This document shows positions 9,500-17,453 of a stretch of 64,000 nt of DNA, in pieces. Each line of letters begins with the position of its first letter. Position 1 is the first letter of the stretch. Origin of the DNA: Brevibacterium jeotgali (GTDB lineage: Bacteria; Actinomycetota; Actinomycetes; Actinomycetales; Brevibacteriaceae). The DNA lies in NCBI RefSeq assembly GCF_900169175.1, contig NZ_FXZM01000011.1, forward strand, positions 1 through 64,000. Reading direction: 5' to 3'. The notes below the pieces were generated by a model. That model was not told the DNA's origin and searched no databases. It was given only the letters and a program-made list of their open reading frames with translations. The translations under genes and the position numbers were made by a program.

Positions 9500-10024
9500 T
9501 CAAATCGCGGTGGCCTCTTCGCGCAACCGTCCACCGCGCACTAACCTCACGAGGTCGCGCAAAAGCTGGATGGCCAACGCCATCAGGCCGACGAACAGAA
9601 CGGCGCGCCACGGTGCGACAGGCCATCGGAGCAGGCCCTGCCGCGTCTCGTTCATGTCGAACGAGTCGAATGCGCGGAGACCAGACTGATACGCCATCCA
9701 CGTGATAATGAGGAGTGCCAACGCGTATGCCACGATCCTCATACCGTGGGCGACGCGGTCCGGGACCCTGTCAGTAACGAGGGTCATCCTCACCTGCGCA
9801 CCCTCCTTCTGGGTGTAAGCCATGCCGAGGAAGACAATCCACACCAGCATCGACTGGTTGAACTCAAGCATCCCCGGGATACTCGCATCAGTGAACTGGC
9901 GCGCGACGACGTCCGTCGTCGTCGTAATCACAAGGATGACGGTCCCGGCAGCAGCGAGAGTGCCCAGTCCTTCTACGAGGCGGTCGAGGACGCGTTCGAA
10001 ACCCGATTTGTGCTGAACGTTCAT
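9500..10024 (-). CDS. TRAP transporter small permease, DctQ subunit
   Basis: A 174-residue membrane protein with four predicted helices, the normal size of a DctQ subunit. The helix pattern is typical of the family: an N-terminal segment ending in TTDVVARQF, then a second helix MLVWIVFLGMAYTQKEGAQVRM, and a C-terminal pair. It is thought to bridge the binding protein and the large permease. GAAGGGAG lies before the ATG at 10024. It is 34 bases after the DctP stop, in the order DctP-DctQ-DctM, so the three form one transport unit. Confidence 0.88.
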   Translation of the reverse strand: MNVQHKSGFERVLDRLVEGLGTLAAAGTVILVITTTTDVVARQFTDASIPGMLEFNQSMLVWIVFLGMAYTQKEGAQVRMTLVTDRVPDRVAHGMRIVAYALALLIITWMAYQSGLRAFDSFDMNETRQGLLRWPVAPWRAVLFVGLMALAIQLLRDLVRLVRGGRLREEATAI

Positions 10025-10058
10025 TCCCAGCTCCCTTCACCCCGAAGGATGAGATCGG

Positions 10059-11165
10059 TCAGACCCTTTCGGAACAGCCGATTGCCGGAGAAACAAAATC
10101 GGAACTCGCTTCTGCTTCTTCGAGGTAAGTGAGGAATTCCTCGCGCAATGCATCCGGATCGTCAACTTTGCCCTCGACATTGCTCTTCCACTCCTCGACC
10201 ACGGTGTCGCCGAGCGCGTTCTCCCACTCATCCGTTGCGGAATCGTCCCAGGTCTCCCAGCTTTCGAGGGTCCCCGCATCAATGACCTTGTCGCACTGCT
10301 CCTGCATCGTCTCAGCCAAGACGTCATACCCGGCGCCCGCATTGAGATCGGTGACCGTCTCGTTGAATATCTGCTGGATATCGTCCGGGAGCGAATCCCA
10401 CGTCTCCTGGTTAATGACCTGAATCACGTTGATGTACGTACCAAAACCAGTGGTGCGCCAGTGCTCCGAGACTTCGAAGAGATTATAGTCAGAACCACCT
10501 GAGATCAAATTGAACCACACATCAATGACGCCGTTCTGCATGGCCTCGTACATTTCGCTCGCGGTGGTGTTCACTGGGCTGGCACCGATAGCCTCGAGAG
10601 CATAGGTCATTCCTTCGCCCGCACTGCGGGATCGCATATTGGCAAGTCCATCGATTCCCTCGATCGGTTCTGTTGCACCAAAGATCGAGACATCGGTCGA
10701 TGTCACCCACAGCTGCTTGAGTCCCATGGACTCACCCTCTGACGCCACTTCCTCGTTCGATTCGAGCAGCTTGGCATATGCCTGCCCGACCGCCTCAGCG
10801 TTCTGGCTCTGGAACGGCATGTTCATAATCTCCGAGATCTCGAACTCACCCGGCTTATAACTAGGGATCGTCGCTCCGATATCGGCTCGCCCATCCCGCA
10901 CGCATTCGGTCGTCTCCGCACCGCTGCACAGCTGCTCCTGGTCGTAGCGTTCGAATTCGACCCGCCCTTCGCTACGCTCCTCGACCTCGTCCAGGAACCA
11001 GTGAAGAACCGCGGACTCAGACGCGTCGATATGGTTGAAGTTAGTGACCGTCAGCTCGAACTCGGCGTCCGAAGCCGATGTTCCACACCCGCTGGCTCCA
11101 AAAGCTAGAGCAACGGCGGCCAGCAATCCCACGGCTCCTCGAGTGTGTCGACGTATATTATTCAT
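10059..11165 (-). CDS. TRAP transporter substrate-binding lipoprotein, DctP family
   Basis: A 368-residue extracytoplasmic solute-binding protein. A basic N-terminus (MNNIRRHTRG), a hydrophobic stretch and the lipobox ASGC at about 24-27 mark it as a lipoprotein anchored on the outer face of the membrane. The body follows the DctP pattern with VRDGRADIGATIPSYKP and the conserved segment NGVIDVWFNLISGG that normally contacts the ligand carboxylate region. GGGAG precedes the ATG. About 168 bases separate it from the thioesterase upstream, so an internal promoter is possible. The ligand is probably a carboxylate, as is usual for the family, but it cannot be named. Confidence 0.9.
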   Translation of the reverse strand: MNNIRRHTRGAVGLLAAVALAFGASGCGTSASDAEFELTVTNFNHIDASESAVLHWFLDEVEERSEGRVEFERYDQEQLCSGAETTECVRDGRADIGATIPSYKPGEFEISEIMNMPFQSQNAEAVGQAYAKLLESNEEVASEGESMGLKQLWVTSTDVSIFGATEPIEGIDGLANMRSRSAGEGMTYALEAIGASPVNTTASEMYEAMQNGVIDVWFNLISGGSDYNLFEVSEHWRTTGFGTYINVIQVINQETWDSLPDDIQQIFNETVTDLNAGAGYDVLAETMQEQCDKVIDAGTLESWETWDDSATDEWENALGDTVVEEWKSNVEGKVDDPDALREEFLTYLEEAEASSDFVSPAIGCSERV

Positions 11166-11333
11166 AGTATCTCCCAGATTGAAACTTCATTGTTTGTACT
11201 TCTGGACCAGACGCTCACTTTTCGACAAGAAAGAGCTTCTGCGTAAGACGCATGCTACGCGCTTGAAATAAGGGGCGGGCGCGACGATTGCAACGCTGCA
11301 TCGACGCAGATTACTGTTCGCTGCTTTATTCAG

Positions 11334-12233
11334 TCAAGCATGACCCACCTTAATCCCCAGCTGTCGAGTTGAAGCCACTCGGCGACCAGAGGAGGTCGTG
11401 ATAGTCCCCCTGGTCTCCACATACCTACCAGAAACGACATGAAGACGATTCGTGCAGGACAACCACTCGCCCGACTCAATCCGCTCGACGAACCGCATGG
11501 AATGCGACAGCGTGACAAATTTCGCGTCATCGTGAAACCACGACACTCCCTGCCCATTCAGAACTGGCTCCAGCGCGGAATCATCTGCTATGTAGCAAAG
11601 CGCCGCTTCGGAGAATGCACGTCCGGGATCGGCCGGTTCGACGACACGAGTCCAATTCTCTGACCCGCCGAAACGGCTCTCCGTTAGGTCTCCACTTTCA
11701 CAGGTCGCGAACGGCGGCTTAGTGATGTAACGAACGTCCAAACCGCGTGTGGCTGCGTAGTAAGTACGGTAACTGTCGGGCAGGTTTTCGAGTTCGGCAT
11801 CCGCGATCGAAGGAATATCACCCGGCTCTGTTCGCGGCGCCTCGTGACTGGGTGGCATCACGACCGGTACGTCAGTCGCGGCCGAGTCAGTTTCGTACAC
11901 GAGTATCGCTGTGAGCTTCTCCGACCCCGCTTGGTCCAGCGTGACACGGATGTGTCTGAGCGACCGACCTTCACGAACGGTCTCGGTGGACGCACTGACC
12001 TCACCGAGGGGATCGGAGGCGCGGAGGAACTCGAAGTTTGCGGAAATGAGCCGGCCCAGCTTCCGCCCATGTCGGGCGGCACCGATGCAGTGGCTCATGA
12101 GATCACCCCCGTATGCCCCGGTCCACGGGGTCGGCGTGCCTCGGAAGACCAGTCCCTCACGTCCGCTGACCGGTGTCATTGCACGCCGGATGGGTGCGTT
12201 CGGCGGCGTCTCGTCCAGCATCGCTTCAGACAT
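11334..12233 (-). CDS. Acyl-CoA thioesterase, double hotdog (TesB-like) family
   Basis: A 299-residue protein with the features of the two-hotdog acyl-CoA thioesterases that hydrolyse CoA thioesters. The segment GAYGGDLMSHCIGAARHG resembles the family's G..GG...A..L.AA helix, followed by SANFEFLRASDPLGEVSASTETVREGRS, the usual R.G+S strand-turn. A second similar half ends in FVTLSHSMRFVE. The ATG at 12233 overlaps the end of the carboxylase by 8 bases and has AGAAGGAG before it; longer versions only read the carboxylase in another frame. It may release a product acid or rescue CoA from a dead-end thioester. Assignment to a substrate is not possible. Confidence 0.75.
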   Translation of the reverse strand: MSEAMLDETPPNAPIRRAMTPVSGREGLVFRGTPTPWTGAYGGDLMSHCIGAARHGRKLGRLISANFEFLRASDPLGEVSASTETVREGRSLRHIRVTLDQAGSEKLTAILVYETDSAATDVPVVMPPSHEAPRTEPGDIPSIADAELENLPDSYRTYYAATRGLDVRYITKPPFATCESGDLTESRFGGSENWTRVVEPADPGRAFSEAALCYIADDSALEPVLNGQGVSWFHDDAKFVTLSHSMRFVERIESGEWLSCTNRLHVVSGRYVETRGTITTSSGRRVASTRQLGIKVGHA

Positions 12234-15200
12234 GCAGCGACTCCTTCTCTGCGTGACCCGGGGACGCCGTGGAGTGTCGAAACGTGCGAATGATGAATGC
12301 ACGAGTTTCAGCGGGGTCGATGACATCGTCGATCTCATACGCCTGGGCCATGCGGATTGCTTTTCCGTCCTCGTAGGCCTTCGCGACGAGCTCGTCGTAC
12401 TTCGCCTTCTGTGCAATAGGATCGGCGATCGCTTCGAGCTCCTGTCGGAAGCCCAGCTGTACACTTCCCTCGAGCCCCATAGCACCGAACTCTCCAGTAG
12501 GCCAGCTCACGGTCATAGTGGTGGCCCGGAAGCTGCCGGCCGCCATGGATACCGCTCCAAGCCCGTACCCCTTGCGCAGGATGATGGTGATCATCGGTGA
12601 GCTCACGCCGGCGCCGGCAACAAAATACTCACCGAAAGCACGCACAGCGCCGGATTCCTCCGATGCAGGCCCCACCATGAAACCGGGAGTGTCGCAGAGG
12701 GACACGATAGGGATATCGTGGCTGCCGCAGATCCGCAAGAAGCGCGTCGCCTTGATCGCAGCCTCAGTATCGATCGCCCCGCCCAGGTGCAGCGGATTGT
12801 TTGCGACTATGCCGACGGTCTGCCCCTCGATCCGAGCGAGGCTCGTGACGATTCCTCGTCCGTATTGGGGTCGGAGTTCCATCACGGTTCCGACATCGGC
12901 GAGCCCGTCGATGACCTCTCGCACCTCATACGCACGCAACCGGTCCTCGGGGATGATGTGCCGCAGGGCTCGCTGGTCCCCCGCCGCGAAGGTATCGATC
13001 TTGGGCACTGTGAGTAGCTCGAGGAGCTCCTGCGCCGCGTCGATCGCCGCCGCATCGTCCTCGACGAGGACATCCACGACACCGTTTTTGACCTGCGTAT
13101 CCATAGGACCCACTTCGTCCGGGTGGTACGTGCCCAGCCCTCCCCCCTCGATCATCGCGGGGCCTCCCATACCCAGACTGGTGTCCTTCGTCGCGATCGT
13201 GAAGTCGCAGACCGCAGCCAGCGCGGCATTGCCTGCGAAGCAGTATCCGGACACCACTGCGATCGTCGGGACCTTGCCGCTGAGCTCGGCAGCGAGGTGG
13301 AACGTGGGCAAATCCAGCAGCGCGATCTGCACAGTGTCTGTCTCGCCGGGCCGACCGCCGCCGCCTTCGGCAAAGACCACGAGCGGCAGTCGGTTCTTTC
13401 GCGCGAGGTGATACATCCGGTCGGTCTTGCGATGGCTCTGGACGCCTTGCGTGCCTGCCATCACAGTGAAGTCGTAGGAGAGCAGGGCGACATCGCGGTC
13501 ACGCACGGTGGCGACTCCGGTGACCAGTCCGTCAGCAGGTGACCGGTTCACCAGCTCTTCACGCGACTTCCTCTGAGCCTGAGCAGCAACGGCCAATGCT
13601 CCGTACTCGACGAAGGACCCATCGTCGACGAACCGGTCGACGGCCTCTCGAGCAGTCATGCGATTCCGCTGTCGCCGCTTCGCCACTGCATCGGGACGAT
13701 ACTCGTCAAGCCCGATGTTGTGGACGTCGATCACTGACTGGAGGTCGGGTCGAATGTAGTCCGGATCGGTGATACTGCTTTCCTCGATCGTCGCGCCGAC
13801 AGAGCCGTCCGCCCGGACTGCGGCGATCACCTGCGTGGCGTCGACAGCATCGCCGGCCTCTACATAGATATCAGCCACGACACCGGCAGCAGGAGCAACC
13901 ACGGTCTGCTCCATCTTCATTGCTTCGATTACTGCGATCGTCGCGCCAGCGGCGACCTCGTCACCCGCCGTCACAAGCACATTTACGACAACGCCCACCT
14001 GCGGTGATTCGACTGAATCCGTACCCGGGGGAATGTCGACCGATCCTATGTGCGCCTGCTCTTCGACCGTGGACGAAGCTGCGAGGCGACACGAGTTCAA
14101 TACCGCATCTTCATGCTCCGAGGACTCAGCGAGAGCCGCTGCGAGTTCATCATCGAGATATGCGGTCGTCAGCGTGCCGTCAAAGACTGCATGTGTGGCA
14201 AGAAGCGCGCGAGTCAGCGGCAAGGTTGTCTGCACGCCGCGGATGTAGAAGTCCGCCGCCGCGCGGTATGCAGCGTTTCGGAGAGCACTGAAGTCCGAAT
14301 CCGGCACTGACACGATCAGCTTGGCCAATAGGGAATCGTACCGACTGCCGACTGAATAGCCTTCGTACGCATGGGTGTCGACGCGGATGCCTCGACCAGT
14401 CGGTGGCTCGAAGCTGGTCAGCATTCCACCGGAGGGGGTCACTGCGCCGTCTTCTGCCAAGAGTTCGCTGTTGACCCGCATCTGGACTGCGGTCCCACGA
14501 GGCGTGATCTCGGCCGGAATGTGCAAGTCTGCCAGCGTGTCGCCGCAAGCCACCGAAACGCCCAGGTGGACCAGGTCCAGTCCCGTGACCTGCTCTGTCA
14601 CCGTGTGCTCGACCTGGATACGTGGATTCACCTCGAGGAAGACGATGTCCTCCCCTGTGACGAGGAACTCCACCGTTGCAAGACCGCGGTACGCGACTTC
14701 AGACGTCACGCGACGAGCGGAGTCGTGAAGGGCACTTCGAGTCTGGGTCGACAAACCGGGCGCCGGCGCGATCTCGACGAGCTTCTGACGATTGCGCTGG
14801 AGACTGCAGTCGCGGTCCCCCAGCACGCCGACGGCCCCGGTGCCATCACCGAGGATCTGCACCTCGATGTGCCGCGCGTTTGCGATGAGCTCTTCAACAT
14901 AGACATCGCCATTGCCGAACGACCGTAACGCTTCCGACGTACAACGATCGTACGCGTCGCTCAGCTCAGCCTCGTCCATGACGACCCTGATGCCCTTGCC
15001 GCCACCGCCGGCCATGGCCTTCACCATCACGCCGCTGCCGCGGGGCAGCGAACGCATGAATGCGGCGGCTTCGTCCAAGTTCGTCTTTTCGCGGGTGGCG
15101 CGCGCCACCGGGACGCCCACCCCTTCCGCCAACTGCCGTGCCGACGTCTTGCTTCCAAGCTGCAGCAGAACGTCGGCCGTCGGCCCCACGAATTCGATCC

Positions 15201-15501
15201 CGGCATCGTGGCACGCTGCGGAGAATTCGGCATTCTCTGCAAGGAACCCATATCCGGGATGGATTAGGGTGCACCGCATTGAGGTGGCTATAGCGAGCAC
15301 GGCTTCGACGTCGAGGTAGGCGGAGGGCCCGCTCCCCTGTAGTTCGACTGAGTGGTCCGCAGCGGTCACGTGGGCAGACGCACGATCGTCTGCCGCGAAG
15401 ATCGCAACCGTCTCGATCCCCATATAAGCGGCAGTCGAAGCGATCCGTTTTGCAATCTCGCCCCGGTTCGCAATGAGCATGCGCTGGGCACCGTGCATCA
15501 T
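12226..15501 (-). CDS. Single-chain biotin-dependent acyl-CoA carboxylase (BC-BCCP-CT)
   Basis: A 1,091-residue enzyme carrying all parts of an acyl-CoA carboxylase in one chain. Biotin carboxylase occupies about 1-450 (IANRGEIAKRI, the Gly-rich ATP-grasp loop AMAGGGGKGIRV at about 163-173, EVNPRIQVEHTVTEQ at about 290-304). A biotinyl domain follows with the EAMKMEQ motif and biotin-accepting Lys529. A carboxyltransferase domain fills about 600-1080 (GGGGRPGETD; NNPLHLGGAID; CDTPGFMVGP). It fixes bicarbonate onto an acyl- or enoyl-CoA. Actinobacteria more often split these domains over two or more proteins. The single-chain form resembles long-chain or geranyl-type carboxylases described in mycobacteria and pseudomonads. 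GGGGGA precedes the ATG at 15501. It heads the cluster and has candidate TetR operators 230 bases upstream. Confidence 0.92.
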   Translation of the reverse strand: MMHGAQRMLIANRGEIAKRIASTAAYMGIETVAIFAADDRASAHVTAADHSVELQGSGPSAYLDVEAVLAIATSMRCTLIHPGYGFLAENAEFSAACHDAGIEFVGPTADVLLQLGSKTSARQLAEGVGVPVARATREKTNLDEAAAFMRSLPRGSGVMVKAMAGGGGKGIRVVMDEAELSDAYDRCTSEALRSFGNGDVYVEELIANARHIEVQILGDGTGAVGVLGDRDCSLQRNRQKLVEIAPAPGLSTQTRSALHDSARRVTSEVAYRGLATVEFLVTGEDIVFLEVNPRIQVEHTVTEQVTGLDLVHLGVSVACGDTLADLHIPAEITPRGTAVQMRVNSELLAEDGAVTPSGGMLTSFEPPTGRGIRVDTHAYEGYSVGSRYDSLLAKLIVSVPDSDFSALRNAAYRAAADFYIRGVQTTLPLTRALLATHAVFDGTLTTAYLDDELAAALAESSEHEDAVLNSCRLAASSTVEEQAHIGSVDIPPGTDSVESPQVGVVVNVLVTAGDEVAAGATIAVIEAMKMEQTVVAPAAGVVADIYVEAGDAVDATQVIAAVRADGSVGATIEESSITDPDYIRPDLQSVIDVHNIGLDEYRPDAVAKRRQRNRMTAREAVDRFVDDGSFVEYGALAVAAQAQRKSREELVNRSPADGLVTGVATVRDRDVALLSYDFTVMAGTQGVQSHRKTDRMYHLARKNRLPLVVFAEGGGGRPGETDTVQIALLDLPTFHLAAELSGKVPTIAVVSGYCFAGNAALAAVCDFTIATKDTSLGMGGPAMIEGGGLGTYHPDEVGPMDTQVKNGVVDVLVEDDAAAIDAAQELLELLTVPKIDTFAAGDQRALRHIIPEDRLRAYEVREVIDGLADVGTVMELRPQYGRGIVTSLARIEGQTVGIVANNPLHLGGAIDTEAAIKATRFLRICGSHDIPIVSLCDTPGFMVGPASEESGAVRAFGEYFVAGAGVSSPMITIILRKGYGLGAVSMAAGSFRATTMTVSWPTGEFGAMGLEGSVQLGFRQELEAIADPIAQKAKYDELVAKAYEDGKAIRMAQAYEIDDVIDPAETRAFIIRTFRHSTASPGHAEKESLHV

Positions 15502-16314
15502 GACTGTCCCCCACCCGTTAGATCTGCTCGGAACTCCACATTTGAACAACTGTTCACTTTCAGCGCGATCGCCGCCCTTCTGCCCTTAGTTGCGGATTAC
15601 TGGCTCTCCGGGGCAACCTCGCGCCCCCGCCGCAATCAGCGAACCCTGTACCTGTGACCGCACGCTCGTCGGGCGGGAGTCCAGATGCACGCTTGCGTCA
15701 TTGCAGCGTCTCGCGTTCACAGTAGCTCTGGCTGACGGAGTCGTCAACCACTTCTGACAGATTCGTCAATCGCTTTTGACGACTCCGTCAACGTGACTCA
15801 ATCCGGCCGATCCTCACCGTCGTGGAACCCCAGCGCCGCGCCGCCGCATCCCCTCGACGCACAGAGGACGATTCCGCCGTGGCACCCTCAGAACGCATAG
15901 AGAGCCAGCCGGCAGCCGGCTGGCTCAGCACAATCCCGGCCGCAGGACGACCCACGGAGTGACCCAGAAGGCAGACACGCAGCTGCCCCGGCGTGGCGCC
16001 CCGATCGGGCACCACGCGCAACCAATCCGTCCAGGGCGCACCCAATAGTTGGCAGATCCAGGCGATGATCGCGTGGACGACGACGGCGTCGTGGTTGATC
16101 AGAGCATGTCCGTCGCAGCGAGTGGCGAGCCCGCGCGACCCCTTGACGTGGCCGCAGCCTCCATCATCCTGCGGATGCCCGAGGACGGTCGACGCGACCT
16201 GCCGGTGTCGCGTGGCAGGATGTCCTCGATCAGCGACAAAGGGTCATCCGGCAGCAACCAAAACGTGGCGTGCGCCATCGCCTCTGGCGCGGCACACGGG
16301 TGATTGTCAGTCAC
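15502..16314. other. Intergenic region between carboxylase and TetR gene
   Basis: No intact gene. The part nearest the carboxylase (15502-15800) is the promoter region and holds the double palindrome annotated separately. The minus strand from about 16314 to 15788 reads as two adjoining open frames with protein-like stretches (ATFWLLPDDPLSLIEDILP, then GHALINHDAVVVHAIIAWI) that would need a frame change near 16105 to join. This looks like a decayed gene, but I do not recognise the family. Confidence 0.4.
15732..15791. promoter_or_regulatory. Double palindromic operator upstream of the carboxylase cluster
   Basis: Positions 15733-15747 (TGACGGAGTCGTCAA) are the exact reverse complement of 15776-15790, giving a perfect 15-base inverted repeat around a 28-base spacer. 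Each arm is itself a near-palindrome of the form TTGACG-N4-CGTCAA (15776-15791 is complete; 15732-15747 has C for the first T). Between them, TCGTCAA at 15763-15769 adds a further half-site. The layout fits two dimers of a TetR-type repressor. A third copy lies before the TetR gene. Confidence 0.6.
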
Positions 16315-17022
16315 CTAATTGCGCGGATCGGCCTCGGCCCACGAATCGCCCTCGACTTGCACTGCGGACATCGCATCAATCCCCGCAAGGTCACCGGTGA
16401 ATCCAATGAGGGCGAAGAAGACGCGAGTCGCCTGGTCGACGAAGTAATCGAACCTCTCCGGACTGTCCCGAGCCGCCGTCGCCGCATCGAGAAGCACTGC
16501 ACGCATGAGCCTGGCGGAGTAGTCCTCCGAGACCGAGGGCTTCGCCAACCCCTCTTCACGCAGTCGCACCATAAATCGCAGGATCCGTCGGGCCGGCCTG
16601 TCGACCATCTCCGCCTGCAACGCAGCAACGGTCGAATCAGCGTGCGCTCGCTTCGCGATCTCGTCCAAGATCGCGACGTTTCTCGAGTAGAGATCGACGA
16701 ATGCCTCCGTCGACGCACGGGCAAGCATGAGAGGTTCATCCGCGATCTGGCCAGTGAAGTGGTGCGCTTCGAGCACTTCGTCTCGCAACTGGGATGTCAC
16801 GACGCGGAACATCTCCGACTTGGTCGCAAAGTACACATAGAAGGTCGCGCGGGACACGTCGGCCCGAGTCGTTATCTCGCCGATTGTGGTCCCTCCGAAA
16901 CCCTCTTCGGAGAAGACCCTCCGCGCGGCAGTGATCAGCGCGCTCTTTGTTTCAGACTCCACGTCTCTGCGGATGTCGCGCGCATTCGTCCACCCCGCAT
17001 CGCGCATCGGCCGCGATTTCAT
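16315..17022 (-). CDS. TetR family transcriptional regulator
   Basis: A 235-residue repressor. The N-terminal helix-turn-helix is clear at about 30-75 (ALITAARRVFSEEGFGG, then TTIGEITTRADVSRATFYVYF), followed by an all-helical ligand-binding domain of normal length. The ATG at 17022 has GGAGG eight bases ahead; the frame continues upstream but without protein-like sequence. It is the nearest regulator to the catabolic cluster and is transcribed in the same direction. A copy of the palindrome found before the carboxylase lies about 270 bases upstream of this start. I infer it represses the cluster and itself and responds to a pathway metabolite, perhaps an acyl-CoA. Confidence 0.88.
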   Translation of the reverse strand: MKSRPMRDAGWTNARDIRRDVESETKSALITAARRVFSEEGFGGTTIGEITTRADVSRATFYVYFATKSEMFRVVTSQLRDEVLEAHHFTGQIADEPLMLARASTEAFVDLYSRNVAILDEIAKRAHADSTVAALQAEMVDRPARRILRFMVRLREEGLAKPSVSEDYSARLMRAVLLDAATAARDSPERFDYFVDQATRVFFALIGFTGDLAGIDAMSAVQVEGDSWAEADPRN

Positions 17023-17453
17023 TCGATGCCTCCGAGCTCGCGCGCGTCTAAGCCGCGAGCGATGGCCACGACTCGCGCCGCCCCCGCCCGGATTGCGCTT
17101 TGCCGTTCGACCGCTCGATACTTCGTCACCGTCTACCCTCAGCCACTCTCGTCGATCTCCGTTCTCACCACTACTCTCCGGGCCTACGGAACCCTCGCAC
17201 CGGCTTCGGGCAGGCACACAAGCACCCACTTCACACCCGGGGCACGTTCCCACCGGTCGCGCAATCACCCGACACCCAATAATCACCTCGATTGACGAAC
17301 ATGTCAATCCGACTCTGCAGGCATATCCTCGATAGTCACCGCCCACCGCGGGAAGAACCGTATACCCACCAGGCGAGGCGGCGGTGCCGCGACTTACCGA
17401 ACATCCAGGAAGGAACCCCTTTCGTACGCACCGTTTCCGTGAACAATGGCTCC
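17023..17453. other. Divergent intergenic region, TetR gene / DadA-like gene
   Basis: No gene seen. It must contain the promoters of the minus-strand TetR gene and the plus-strand oxidoreductase. The only clear element is the palindrome at 17290-17309. Base composition rises to the high-GC level of the rest of the window at the right edge of this region. Confidence 0.45.
17290..17309. promoter_or_regulatory. Palindromic operator upstream of the TetR gene
   Basis: GATTGAC and GTCAATC are perfect 7-base arms around GAACAT. Read as TTGACG-AACA-TGTCAA (17292-17307) it matches the TTGACG-N4-CGTCAA element before the carboxylase with one difference. It is therefore a likely autoregulatory site of the TetR protein. 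Confidence 0.55.
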
